DNA of 54,691 nucleotides from an uncultured archaeon (GCA_938017985.1 CALIKS010000004.1:1-54691), one strand, 5' to 3'. Counted from the stretch's first letter, positions 45,515-54,473 are shown. Numbers and translations are program-made. The notes: generated from the letters alone by a model not told the origin.

Positions 45515-46561
45515 TTGCCAAGAATCGTCGTCCCACCCGCCGCAAAATCGATTTTGGACACAATAGGAAACACACCTATAGTAAGACTCAATAACATATC
45601 GAGGGAAGAGGGATTAAAGAGTAATATCTGGTGCAAGCTTGAATATTTTAATCCCAGTGGAAGCCTCAAGGACAGGCCTTACCGCGAGATGATATTAAAC
45701 GCGATCAAGAGAGGCGACCTAAAGCCTGGAATGGAGATAATCGAGGTATCAACTGGAAACGCAGGAATCGCATGCACATTCATCGGGACACTGCTTGGAT
45801 ACAGGGTAACCATAGTCATGCCAGAGGGAATGAGCGAAGAGAGGAAAAAACTAATCAGAGGTCTAGGAGGAGAAATAATCTTCACGCCGGGAGGAGAGAG
45901 CGACGTAGACCTAAGCATGGAGAAGGCCAAGAAACTTCTTGAAGAGAATCCCGGTAAATACTGGATGCCAAATCAGTTTGATAATCTAGACAACCTAGCG
46001 GCCCACTACAAAACAACGGGACCCGAGATCTGGCGGCAACTGAAGGGAAGAATTGATGCATTCGTCGCTACTCAGGGGACTGGAGGAACGATAAGCGGGG
46101 CTGGGAGATACTTAAAAAAGATGAGGAAGAGCGTCAGGATTTACGCCGGAGAACCCACCGAGGCTCCATTGCTTGCCTATAGTCGATGGGGCTCTCATCG
46201 GATCGAGGGCATAGGTGACGGATTTGTCCCTAAAAACCTAGACCTGAGCATACTTAGTGGAATAATACTAGTATCCTCGGATGAGGCCATAGAGATGACG
46301 AAGAGACTGATAAGAGAGGAGGGAATATTCTGCGGAATCTCATCAGGAGCAAACGTCGTCATGGCGATAAAGCTCGCGAAGAAGTATCCAAGTCTCAAGA
46401 ACATCGTTACCATTATTAACGATAATGGATACAGATACTTCTCAACCGAGGTCTTCGATGTTAAGAAGGAGATCTATATACCTGAGCGGGAACACCCAAT
46501 GGACGAGTACACGAAAAAGCAGCTCGAGATCTATCAGCCTAGATGGGAGATAATCGAGTAG
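45515..46561 (+). CDS. Fold-type II PLP enzyme, cysteine-synthase-like
   Basis: A 348-residue protein with the PLP lysine Lys52 (SGSLKDRP), the substrate loop STGNAG (79-84) and the phosphate site GTGGTISG. It belongs to the O-acetylserine sulfhydrylase/cystathionine beta-synthase group by these motifs. Within this operon it may instead be a deaminating lyase such as a diaminopropionate or serine ammonia-lyase. The start is TTG at 45515, 15 bases after the transcarbamylase stop. Confidence 0.88.
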   Translation: MPRIVVPPAAKSILDTIGNTPIVRLNNISREEGLKSNIWCKLEYFNPSGSLKDRPYREMILNAIKRGDLKPGMEIIEVSTGNAGIACTFIGTLLGYRVTIVMPEGMSEERKKLIRGLGGEIIFTPGGESDVDLSMEKAKKLLEENPGKYWMPNQFDNLDNLAAHYKTTGPEIWRQLKGRIDAFVATQGTGGTISGAGRYLKKMRKSVRIYAGEPTEAPLLAYSRWGSHRIEGIGDGFVPKNLDLSILSGIILVSSDEAIEMTKRLIREEGIFCGISSGANVVMAIKLAKKYPSLKNIVTIINDNGYRYFSTEVFDVKKEIYIPEREHPMDEYTKKQLEIYQPRWEIIE

Positions 46562-46594
46562 CATTCTGGCCAGGCCTGAAATGGGTATTTATCC

Positions 46595-47848
46595 ATGACC
46601 GAGTTCTTCGTTGAGAAGATTATATGCTCCAGATGTGGTCGCGAATACTCGCCAGAGTCAAACCCATTAATGTGCACCAGCAGAGACTTGGGAAGACTAG
46701 ACTTCGTATACAACTACGCCGCAGTATCGGAGAGGCTGACAAGAAGCGAGCTCAAGAGAAGAGAGGTCAGAGGCGTCTGGAGATACTGGGAGCTCCTGCC
46801 AGTAAAGAAGGAATACGCCATTTCTCTCGGCGAGGGCGATACACCACTCATCAGGGCGAGGAGGCTGGCTGATAAACTAAGGCTCAATAATCTCTACCTA
46901 AAGGACGAGACGAGAAATCCATCCTTCTCCTTCAAGGACAGAGCGATGAGCGTAGGCGTGAGCAAGGCAGTCGAGATGGGCGTAGAGGTAGCAGTGACTG
47001 CGTCTAGCGGCAACGCAGCCGCCGCACTGGCGGCCTACTCGGCGAGAAGTGGATTAAGATGTGTCGCGTTTGTCCCTGAGGACGTTGCGGCTGGAAAAGT
47101 ATCGCAGCTCCTTCTTTATGGTGCGAGGGTTTTTAGGCTAAAACAGGTCGAGGAAGGAGTCGACCCCACCGTCCAGCTCATGATGCTTGCCCATGAGAGG
47201 CTCAACTGGTACACCTGCCCAAGCTTCGGGCCATTCAATCCATACCAAGTCGAGGGACCGAAGACGATGCTCTACGAGATCATGGAGCAACTAGATTGGA
47301 GGTCTCCTGACTTCATCTTCGTTCCGACAGGCTCTGGATGCCTAATCACGGGGCTATGGAAAGCATGCATGGACTTGAAGAACATTGGCCTCATGGAGAA
47401 TTATCCCAGACTCGTCTTGACTCAGCCGACTGGAAACATGCCGCTAGTCGATGCTCTTAGACGCGGCCTCTCCTTCTCCGAGATAAAGCCCACCGCGTAT
47501 CCTCAGTCTGTCGCTTCTGGGCTTCTCGACCCATATCCATGGGACGGAGACCTAGCGCTTGAGGGTGTTAGAAAGACGGGAGGAATAGGCGTGGCCGTCT
47601 CCGACGAGGAGATAATGAATGCCGTCAAGATGCTTGCCGGTTTTGAAGGAATATTCGCCGAACCTTCAGGGGCAGCGGGGCTCGCGGCGCTAGTAAAGCT
47701 TCTCGACGAGGGAGTGGTTTCTCCTAGCGATGAGGCAGTAGTTTTAGTGACTGGCTCAGGACTAAAGGAGCCGGAAAAAATCATGAAGCTTTATCCTACG
47801 ACTCCTCTTATAGAGCCTAGCTTAGACGAGGTCTTGAAGCATATTTAG
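46595..47848 (+). CDS. Threonine-synthase-like PLP enzyme
   Basis: A 417-residue fold-type II protein. The N-terminus has a cysteine cluster (Cys11, Cys14, Cys27), the PLP lysine is Lys114 (FSFKDRA), and ASSGNAAAAL and TGSGC are the substrate and phosphate loops. It looks like ThrC, which turns phosphohomoserine into threonine. The clustering with a transcarbamylase and carbamate kinase favours another role, for example deamination of a freed amino acid. It lies 33 bases after the previous gene and converges with the racemase. Confidence 0.85.
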   Translation: MTEFFVEKIICSRCGREYSPESNPLMCTSRDLGRLDFVYNYAAVSERLTRSELKRREVRGVWRYWELLPVKKEYAISLGEGDTPLIRARRLADKLRLNNLYLKDETRNPSFSFKDRAMSVGVSKAVEMGVEVAVTASSGNAAAALAAYSARSGLRCVAFVPEDVAAGKVSQLLLYGARVFRLKQVEEGVDPTVQLMMLAHERLNWYTCPSFGPFNPYQVEGPKTMLYEIMEQLDWRSPDFIFVPTGSGCLITGLWKACMDLKNIGLMENYPRLVLTQPTGNMPLVDALRRGLSFSEIKPTAYPQSVASGLLDPYPWDGDLALEGVRKTGGIGVAVSDEEIMNAVKMLAGFEGIFAEPSGAAGLAALVKLLDEGVVSPSDEAVVLVTGSGLKEPEKIMKLYPTTPLIEPSLDEVLKHI

Positions 47849-48553
47849 CTACCACTCGCTGTGGACGAGTCTACTGAATAGGCCTATCCTACTTATGTTT
47901 AGTCCCATCGAGAGAATACTCTCGGCAAGCTTTACACCAGCCTTAACGGGGTCTATGACTGGTAGTCTCATTTTTCTTGAAAGCTTCTCATCGTAGCCGG
48001 TTAGGCCGGCGCATCCCAGTATCAATACCTCGGCGCCCTTATTCCTCGCCTTTTCTCCTGCCTCTAGTAGTGGTCTAAGGACTTCTTCCTCACTCATCCT
48101 ATCAACATCGACTACTGATAGTTTCATCGACTCTATTGATGCGAGTCTCTTCTCTAATCCATATCTATAGATCATGTTTTCCATTAATGGTACTGCTTTC
48201 TCGGAGACGGCGAGTATTGAATACTTCCATCCGAGGGCGAGGGCCATCAGAATTGAGCTCTCACCTATTCCCAGCACTGGCACGTCGAGTATTTCTCTTA
48301 AAGCATACATGCCGGGATCATCAAAGCAAGCAATCACTACTGCGTCAATCTTTCCTAGGTTTGGGCGTATGATGTCCCTTATGACGTTGAGCGTAGATGT
48401 AGTCTCATCCATGAAAGACTCTATTGCCTCAGGACCAGTCTCGGGATTCCTCACAATTACCTCGACATCCTTTGATGCCGCCTGTCTTGCGCTTTTTTCA
48501 ATCATCGAAGTCATATGCTTCGAAGTATTCGGATTTACAACTAAAATTTTCAT
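47849..48553 (-). CDS. Asp/Glu/hydantoin racemase family protein
   Basis: A 234-residue protein starting MKILVVNPNTS, as in hydantoin racemases. The two catalytic cysteines are Cys76 (VVIACFDDPG) and Cys181 (ILGCAGL). Starting at 48553 rather than the upstream ATG gives this family-typical N-terminus and places a TATTTATAAA-like box in front. It probably epimerises the C5 carbon of a hydantoin-type substrate. It is divergent from the cyclic amidohydrolase across about 64 bases, so they may share control. Confidence 0.9.
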   Translation of the reverse strand: MKILVVNPNTSKHMTSMIEKSARQAASKDVEVIVRNPETGPEAIESFMDETTSTLNVIRDIIRPNLGKIDAVVIACFDDPGMYALREILDVPVLGIGESSILMALALGWKYSILAVSEKAVPLMENMIYRYGLEKRLASIESMKLSVVDVDRMSEEEVLRPLLEAGEKARNKGAEVLILGCAGLTGYDEKLSRKMRLPVIDPVKAGVKLAESILSMGLNISRIGLFSRLVHSEW

Positions 48554-48617
48554 ACCAAAAAATTTATAAATGCTGCAGATATAGTTTTTCAAAACGATCT
48601 AATTGGTGAAATAGTTT

Positions 48618-49961
48618 ATGAGTTTAGTTTACATAAAGAATGGAAATATCGTAACGAGTTCTGGCATAATTGAGGGTGGAAGCATCCTCATATCTAACGA
48701 GAAGATAGTGGCTATAGCTAAGGGCGAGATTCCGGCCCATGTAGATAAAATAATAGATGCAAGCTCCAAGCTGATTCTTCCAGGAGCCATAGACGTGCAT
48801 CCCCATATAGACGATCCAAGCTTCTTCGAGCGTAGAGAGGATTTCGAGACTGGGACGAGGTCTGCGATAATAGGAGGAGTTACCTCGATGGTGGAGATGC
48901 CTACTTGGAACCCAGTCTTAGAAAAATGCGTCATCGAGGAGAAGATAGATAGGGGGAAGAAGATGAGCTACATAGACTTTAAACTCCACGCGGGAAATGT
49001 ACGAGAGATCTTAAACGAATCAGTCGTTAATGAGCTTAAGAATCTTGGAGTCATATCCTACAAAACATTCACTTGTGAACCATACCTCTGTACTGATTAT
49101 GCTATCTATGAAAACTTTAGAAAATATGCTGATAGCGATATCATATTCATGTTTCACGCGGAGAACAATGAGATTTTGAATGGAGTTAAAAGGGAGTTCG
49201 ATGAAAAAAATATGAAGTCTGCGCGTTATCACCATCTAACTAGGCCCGCCATCGCAGAGGTGGAGGCCGTTAATAGGGTCCTTTTACTGGCTGAGAAGAC
49301 GAACGCAAAGATATACTTCGTCCACATCAGTCTAGGCGAATCTGTTAGACTGATTAAGGAAGCTAAAGCAAAAAATGTCAGGGTCAAGGTGGAGACATGC
49401 CCGCACTACTTGTACTTCACAGGTAAGGACATGGAGAGGCTAGGACCATACCTCAAAGTTAATCCACCAGTCAGGACCGAAGATGATAAGAACGCATTAA
49501 TCAATTACTTAAACACCGGCGTGATAGACATAGTCGCTAGCGATCATTACCCAACCTTTAGGGACGAGAGGGAACCTGGATGGGAAGATATGGATAAAGT
49601 AAGGTCAGGATTACCAGGAATAGGGACGCTTTACCAGTCAATTATCAATCTAATGCTGAGCAATGTGCTGAGACCTGAAGTAGTTGTAAAGACACTCTCA
49701 GAGAACCCAGCCAATGTCTTCAGAATCTCTGATAGGAAGGGTGGAGTGGCTGTTGGTAAGGATGCTGACCTAGTTATACTTGACCCTAAGAGGGAAGTTA
49801 AGGTTGAGCCTGAGAGGTTCTCGATCCATAGCGGCTGGACCCCCTTCGAGGGAAAAACCTTCAAGGGCTACATAGAGAAAGTCCTTCTAAGAGGAGAAGT
49901 AGTAGTAGAGGACTATGAGATTAAGACCAGAAAAACCGCGGAATATTTGGGCGTGGCTTAG
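48618..49961 (+). CDS. Cyclic amidohydrolase (hydantoinase/dihydropyrimidinase/allantoinase type)
   Basis: A 447-residue amidohydrolase. Binuclear metal site: His61 and His63 (DVHPHID), Lys149 (ISYKTF, probably carbamylated), His180 (FMFHAEN), His236 (FVHIS) and Asp309 (VASDHYP). It should open a cyclic ureide ring to a carbamoyl-amino acid, so it would feed the transcarbamylases. Allantoin, hydantoins or a dihydropyrimidine are all possible. It converges with the ECF transporter operon (3-base gap). Confidence 0.92.
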   Translation: MSLVYIKNGNIVTSSGIIEGGSILISNEKIVAIAKGEIPAHVDKIIDASSKLILPGAIDVHPHIDDPSFFERREDFETGTRSAIIGGVTSMVEMPTWNPVLEKCVIEEKIDRGKKMSYIDFKLHAGNVREILNESVVNELKNLGVISYKTFTCEPYLCTDYAIYENFRKYADSDIIFMFHAENNEILNGVKREFDEKNMKSARYHHLTRPAIAEVEAVNRVLLLAEKTNAKIYFVHISLGESVRLIKEAKAKNVRVKVETCPHYLYFTGKDMERLGPYLKVNPPVRTEDDKNALINYLNTGVIDIVASDHYPTFRDEREPGWEDMDKVRSGLPGIGTLYQSIINLMLSNVLRPEVVVKTLSENPANVFRISDRKGGVAVGKDADLVILDPKREVKVEPERFSIHSGWTPFEGKTFKGYIEKVLLRGEVVVEDYEIKTRKTAEYLGVA

Positions 49962-49964
49962 CAC

Positions 49965-51704
49965 TTACGACGGACTAATACTATTCATAAATTCATTAAC
50001 TGTTAAGATGTTCCTTGGCAAGCCGTAATTCTCTAGCGCCTGAGATAGAAGGGTTACTTGGGGAGGCTTAACGAAGGTCTTCTTGAGGGTCTCTGCGTTG
50101 CTGAGTACGTTCTTCGTTGGTCCATCTAGCAGAATCTTTCCCTCAGCCATTGCTATTGTCCTTCTAGCCCATCCAGCGACGATCCACATCTCATGTGTAA
50201 TAATTATAATTGTATGCCCCATCTCGTTTAACTTCTGTAGGAAGTTCATCACGTCTATGCTTTGAGGCGTGTCTTGGCCCGTAGTTGGCTCATCAACAAT
50301 GAGCACCTGGGGTCTCATAGCTAGGACCGATGCTATGGCGATTCTCTGTCTCATGCCCTTGCTCATTAAGAATGGATGTTCCTCTAAGATTTCTTCTGGG
50401 ACTCCTGTTATCCTCATGCTTTCCCTAATTCTCTGCTCTATTTCTTCTTCCTTGACGAGCTTAAATGATAGTAGATTCTTCAGACCGAACTCGAGCTCTT
50501 TCCTAATAGTATCATTGAAGATCTGATGGTCTGGATTCTGGAATACGTATCCCACCCTCGCTATAAGATTCGGCGTAGGAGTTACCTTGGTATCCATTCC
50601 GAAGACCTTCACTGAGCCAGAGGTAGGCTTATAGATTCCAGCCATAAGCTTTGAGAGCGTTGTTTTACCAGAACCATTCTGCCCGATCAAGGCAACGAAC
50701 TCGCCCTTCCTAATCTTGATGTCAACACCCCTCAAGGCAACGGTTCCATCTGGATAGACGAAATGCAAGTTCTCGACTTCTATCGCTGCCTCATCACTTA
50801 TCTGGGCGAGGGGCCGATAACTTTCCACGTCCATCCTATTCGGTTGCAACTTCCTCTCCCTGAATAATTTCACTAAAGCATCTACGGCTTCGTCTAACGT
50901 TAGGGTTATGTTTCCGAGAATGTTACGCTTCTTTAGGTATCCTGAAATAGCGCAGACATCTGGAACTCTGACACCATTCTCAATGAGAAAATCGGGGTCT
51001 GAGAAGAACTTCTCAGTCGGCTCATCGAGGAGTATCTCTCCATTCTTTAAGAGTATGAATCTATCCGCAATTTTCGCGAGCTCTTCTAAGTGATGCTCAA
51101 CGACGACTATCGTCTCGACTAATCTCCGACTCTTCATGGAGGTGATGATCTCCATAATTTCCTCCTTACCTATCGGGTCTAGCATTGAAGTAGGCTCGTC
51201 AAGAACCATGATCTTCGGATTCATGGATAGCGTAGCAGCCAACGCCGTCCTCTGCTTCTGTCCGCCTGAAAGCTCGACGGGGTCCTTCATTCTCATCTCC
51301 GAGAGACGCGTCACATCCAAAGCCCACGTCACTAATTTCCTTACCTCATCCGGTGGAAAGCCTAAGTTCTGAGGGCCGAAAGCCACTTCCTCATCAACTC
51401 TCGAGAGGAGGAACTGGGTCTCAGGGTCCTGGAAGGTCATGCCGACGAATGCGCAGAGTGCAGCTACATCTGAAGTTGCAACGTCTAGGCCTAGGACTTT
51501 GACGCTTCCCTTCATCACACCTCTCTGAGAATGGGGGATTAGTCCATTAAAGGCGGATATCAGCGATGATTTTCCTGAATCATTCGGGCCAGTTATCACT
51601 ACAAACTCTCCAGGATTTATCTTAAGATCTATGCCTCTTAGGACCCAGTCTTTAGAATACTCGTACCTCCACCATAGGTCCTCAATCTCAATCACGGGCT
51701 CCAC
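49965..51704 (-). CDS. ecfA: ECF transporter ATPase, fused EcfA-EcfA'
   Basis: A 579-residue fusion of two ABC ATPases. First half: Walker A GPNDSGKS, signature LSGGQ, Walker B IMVLDEPTS. Second half: Walker A GQNGSGKT, degenerate signature MSKGM, Walker B VLIVDEPTTG. The asymmetry is typical of ECF pairs in which one of the sites is less conserved. It ends the transporter operon with EcfT and an S-component. Confidence 0.94.
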   Translation of the reverse strand: MEPVIEIEDLWWRYEYSKDWVLRGIDLKINPGEFVVITGPNDSGKSSLISAFNGLIPHSQRGVMKGSVKVLGLDVATSDVAALCAFVGMTFQDPETQFLLSRVDEEVAFGPQNLGFPPDEVRKLVTWALDVTRLSEMRMKDPVELSGGQKQRTALAATLSMNPKIMVLDEPTSMLDPIGKEEIMEIITSMKSRRLVETIVVVEHHLEELAKIADRFILLKNGEILLDEPTEKFFSDPDFLIENGVRVPDVCAISGYLKKRNILGNITLTLDEAVDALVKLFRERKLQPNRMDVESYRPLAQISDEAAIEVENLHFVYPDGTVALRGVDIKIRKGEFVALIGQNGSGKTTLSKLMAGIYKPTSGSVKVFGMDTKVTPTPNLIARVGYVFQNPDHQIFNDTIRKELEFGLKNLLSFKLVKEEEIEQRIRESMRITGVPEEILEEHPFLMSKGMRQRIAIASVLAMRPQVLIVDEPTTGQDTPQSIDVMNFLQKLNEMGHTIIIITHEMWIVAGWARRTIAMAEGKILLDGPTKNVLSNAETLKKTFVKPPQVTLLSQALENYGLPRNILTVNEFMNSISPS

Positions 51705-51720
51705 GTCGATATCACCTAGA

Positions 51721-52590
51721 CTACATAAATGGATTACTTAGTAATCCGTACAGCCTAGCAATTATTAAGCCTACAAATACTATAACGAGCATGGCTATTA
51801 TCACAGTGTCCTTTTTTGAGTATCTCCAATAATATCTGCCGACGTAGGTTTCTTCAAGCTTCGCCCTCTCGAGGAACTTTACCTTAAGAGGAGCCTTAAA
51901 CGCTCTGGCCTCCATTGTTATTCCCGCGTCTATGGCCTTCTTAATCGTGATGGCTACTAGTGGAATTAGATAGTATCCAAAAACGAAGGGCCTCCTCCAG
52001 AGAGGCTGCGACTTAATGTCCAGTCCCCTAGCCTTCTGCGCGTCTTGAATCGTGTTGAAGTCCGAGTCGAACATCCCTACGAACCTGAAAGCCATCGTGA
52101 GATACGTCCTCGCAACATAAGATATCTTAAGCTTCTCGAAGGCGCTCATCAAGTCTGAAGTCGTAGTTATCGAGAGCCATAGAAGCATCGCGCTAACCAG
52201 CGCGAACATCCTAACATAAACCATGACGCCGAACCCTAGCGCCTGGCTATAAACTTCAACGGGGCCTATCGTGGCTATTACTGTCGGAGACGGCCCAGCG
52301 ACAGACCTTCCAAAGAATATAACCGAGACAAATATGAAGAGGGCCAGCGTCATAAGGACCTTAAAGTATTTCTCAACATGCATAAGCGTAGCCTTGAAGA
52401 CCCTCATCAGAATTATATTAAAGAAACCGAATGCCGCATTATAGATTGGATTATCTATAATGATTGGATAAGCGTTAAAGAATAATAGGATAAAAATTTT
52501 AGTGATAGGGCTCATCTTATTGGCAATTGACGTCGCGGCAACGTATGAAAAAAAAGTTCTATATCTTGGTATTACTTGCTGAGTAGCCAC
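51721..52590 (-). CDS. ecfT: ECF transporter transmembrane subunit EcfT
   Basis: A 289-residue CbiQ/EcfT-type membrane protein with about five helices. The cytosolic coupling helices include IQDAQKARGLDIKSQPLW (the A-R-G motif that contacts EcfA) and a second ITMEARAFKAP (E-A-R-A-F) motif. It lies 16 bases before ecfA and 4 bases after the S-component. It forms the scaffold of the energising module. Confidence 0.94.
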   Translation of the reverse strand: MATQQVIPRYRTFFSYVAATSIANKMSPITKIFILLFFNAYPIIIDNPIYNAAFGFFNIILMRVFKATLMHVEKYFKVLMTLALFIFVSVIFFGRSVAGPSPTVIATIGPVEVYSQALGFGVMVYVRMFALVSAMLLWLSITTTSDLMSAFEKLKISYVARTYLTMAFRFVGMFDSDFNTIQDAQKARGLDIKSQPLWRRPFVFGYYLIPLVAITIKKAIDAGITMEARAFKAPLKVKFLERAKLEETYVGRYYWRYSKKDTVIIAMLVIVFVGLIIARLYGLLSNPFM

Positions 52591-52594
52591 CTAT

Positions 52595-53182
52595 TTACCA
52601 CCAATCAGGGAAGACGTAGACCCTTGTTCTCTTCACGAAGGGAGTAGCGATCTTGAGTATCAGGCTTCCAAAGACTATTGCTGGCCATGTATTGCCGATG
52701 AACCAGCCTGCCCAGAACAGCGGCTGTGCCTCCCAAGTAAATAGTCCCCATAGGACAAAAGCAGTAGTTCCAAGAGTCGCCCCAATTGCATTCTGCAAGA
52801 TACAACCTATCAGAATCCACGCGAGCCAGTCCTTCCTAGTCTTCAGCTCAGGATTCAACTTGAATCTCCTGAAGACCCAAGCCACAGTCCATGATTGGAA
52901 GAAGTTTGCGGGGATTAGGGTTGCCGCCACATACATGGGAATTGCCTCTCCTATTGCGTCAGAGATAATTGGGAAGAGGAACGCAACGATGACTCCCCAC
53001 ATGCCGAACCATATTCCACCTATAGCCTGTAGAGCCATCGCGGGCCAGAACCCTGAGACGTAGCCACCTATCGGCAACGACATGCTGCCATACGCTCCAA
53101 CAACAATACAGATACCGGTCCAAGCCGCTAAGATGCTTCCCATAGTCGCGCCGGTTCTTTTTGGACGAACTACTTCACTCAT
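52595..53182 (-). CDS. ECF transporter S-component, substrate unknown
   Basis: A 195-residue integral membrane protein with about 5-6 helices, in the first position of the T-A transporter operon, so it is the substrate-binding S-component. It does not carry a family signature I recognise for biotin, riboflavin, thiamine or cobalt. Gene context suggests a cyclic ureide, hydantoin or purine breakdown product. Aromatic-rich loops (WFGMWG, YVFPDWW) may form the pocket. Its Shine-Dalgarno (GAGGTG) overlaps the stop of the small upstream gene. Confidence 0.8.
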   Translation of the reverse strand: MSEVVRPKRTGATMGSILAAWTGICIVVGAYGSMSLPIGGYVSGFWPAMALQAIGGIWFGMWGVIVAFLFPIISDAIGEAIPMYVAATLIPANFFQSWTVAWVFRRFKLNPELKTRKDWLAWILIGCILQNAIGATLGTTAFVLWGLFTWEAQPLFWAGWFIGNTWPAIVFGSLILKIATPFVKRTRVYVFPDWW

Positions 53183-53194
53183 GTTTTAATCACC

Positions 53195-53317
53195 TCAAAA
53201 TAATTTTCCGTAGTACAAGAATATCAATAGTATGCCGACTATCAGAATTATTATTGATATTGCGAGAAGCGCCGCATTGCTGAGCCCACTCTTCTTTTTT
53301 TTATTTTCTACCATCAT
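53195..53317 (-). CDS. 40-residue single-helix membrane peptide at the head of the ECF operon
   Basis: A short minus-strand ORF: a lysine-rich start (MMVENKKKKSGLSN), one transmembrane helix (residues about 14-35) and a short basic end. Its stop TGA is part of the TGAGGTG Shine-Dalgarno of the S-component gene, 12 bases before that start codon, so the pair must be translationally coupled if expressed. It may be an accessory subunit of the transporter. Not matched to a known family. Confidence 0.65.
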   Translation of the reverse strand: MMVENKKKKSGLSNAALLAISIIILIVGILLIFLYYGKLF

Positions 53318-53435
53318 GACGCTTCGAAAAAAATAGAATTAGGTAATATTTAAATATTACTGAGGTATATATAAAAATTATAATTAAAAACTAAAACTTT
53401 GTTTTAATTTATTTCTTAATTTTTGTAAACGAAGG

Positions 53436-54473
53436 TTATTTATAGAGTTGTTCACTCATGGTTACTGCCATGACCGCTGACTTAACGTAAAGTCCGTTCT
53501 CAGCTTGTTCATAAATTACGGAGCGTGGACCATCCATTACTTCGTCCGTCGCTTCTTGACCCCGTAAAACAGGAAGCACGTGAGTTACTATTCCCTTCTT
53601 ATCCATTAGGTCTACGAGTTCTTGGGTCAGGATCCAGTTCCTATATTTGTTATGGAGCTGTATCTCTTTATCGACTCCGAATTTTGAGGCTCCTACTTTT
53701 AGGAGCTCCCAGCTGGCCCAGCTTCTCGGAAAGACTACATGGGCACCATTTATGGCGGCCTTAAGATCCGTGGTCTCTTCGAAGCTTCCACCGCTCTGCT
53801 TAGCGTTTTCTTTCGCTGTATTGGCTATCTCTGGGTCAATATTAAACTCCGGTGGACGTGCTACTACGACATCCATTCCGAACCTCGTCATGATGAGTGC
53901 CTCTTCCTGAATACTGCATAGCCCTCTTAGCTTTGAGGCATATCCCCACATGATCACGTACTTTTTTCCCTTTACCTCTCCTAGTTTTTCGCGTACTGTC
54001 ATGAGGTCTTGCATGCCTTGGGTTGGATGAAACGTGCAGCAGGCCATATTAATCACTGGGATATCAGCGTGTCTAGCGTATTCCTCAACTGTGGCCCTTC
54101 CAAGTCCATACTTATAATCTATGGCGTCATCCAAGCATCTAATTCCAATTCCATGTCCATATTTCTCATACATCTTGGCGACGTCCTTGACCGCCTCTCC
54201 GAAGCCGACCCTAAGAGTCGAGACATCTATGAACGTTGAATGGCCCCCGAGCATACTCGCGCCAGACTCGAATGCTGCCCTAGTCCTAGTTGACGGGGCA
54301 TAAAATATGGCGAAGAAGCTTTTCCCCTCAAGAAGCTTCGGTAAAAGCTCCTTATTACGGTACTTCACCTTAATCTCCCCTGCCAACTTTAGTGTCGCTT
54401 CTATCTCCTCGATACTCCAGTCCTGGCTAGATATCAGGTCACGACCGTAGAGATTGACTCCTAAACTAACCAT
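53436..54473 (-). CDS. Second divergent carbamoyltransferase
   Basis: A 345-residue transcarbamylase with STRTR (61-65), FHPTQGMQDLM, and a final HVLPVLRGQEATDEV. It resembles the enzyme at 44448 across the whole length but differs in the substrate-side motif (HVLP versus HCGP). The ATG at 54473 was chosen because a TATA-like box (TCTTATAAATAAG, near 54505) lies at leaderless spacing; a TTG at 54491 would add six residues. It may use a second carbamoyl-amino compound of the same pathway. Confidence 0.88.
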   Translation of the reverse strand: MVSLGVNLYGRDLISSQDWSIEEIEATLKLAGEIKVKYRNKELLPKLLEGKSFFAIFYAPSTRTRAAFESGASMLGGHSTFIDVSTLRVGFGEAVKDVAKMYEKYGHGIGIRCLDDAIDYKYGLGRATVEEYARHADIPVINMACCTFHPTQGMQDLMTVREKLGEVKGKKYVIMWGYASKLRGLCSIQEEALIMTRFGMDVVVARPPEFNIDPEIANTAKENAKQSGGSFEETTDLKAAINGAHVVFPRSWASWELLKVGASKFGVDKEIQLHNKYRNWILTQELVDLMDKKGIVTHVLPVLRGQEATDEVMDGPRSVIYEQAENGLYVKSAVMAVTMSEQLYK

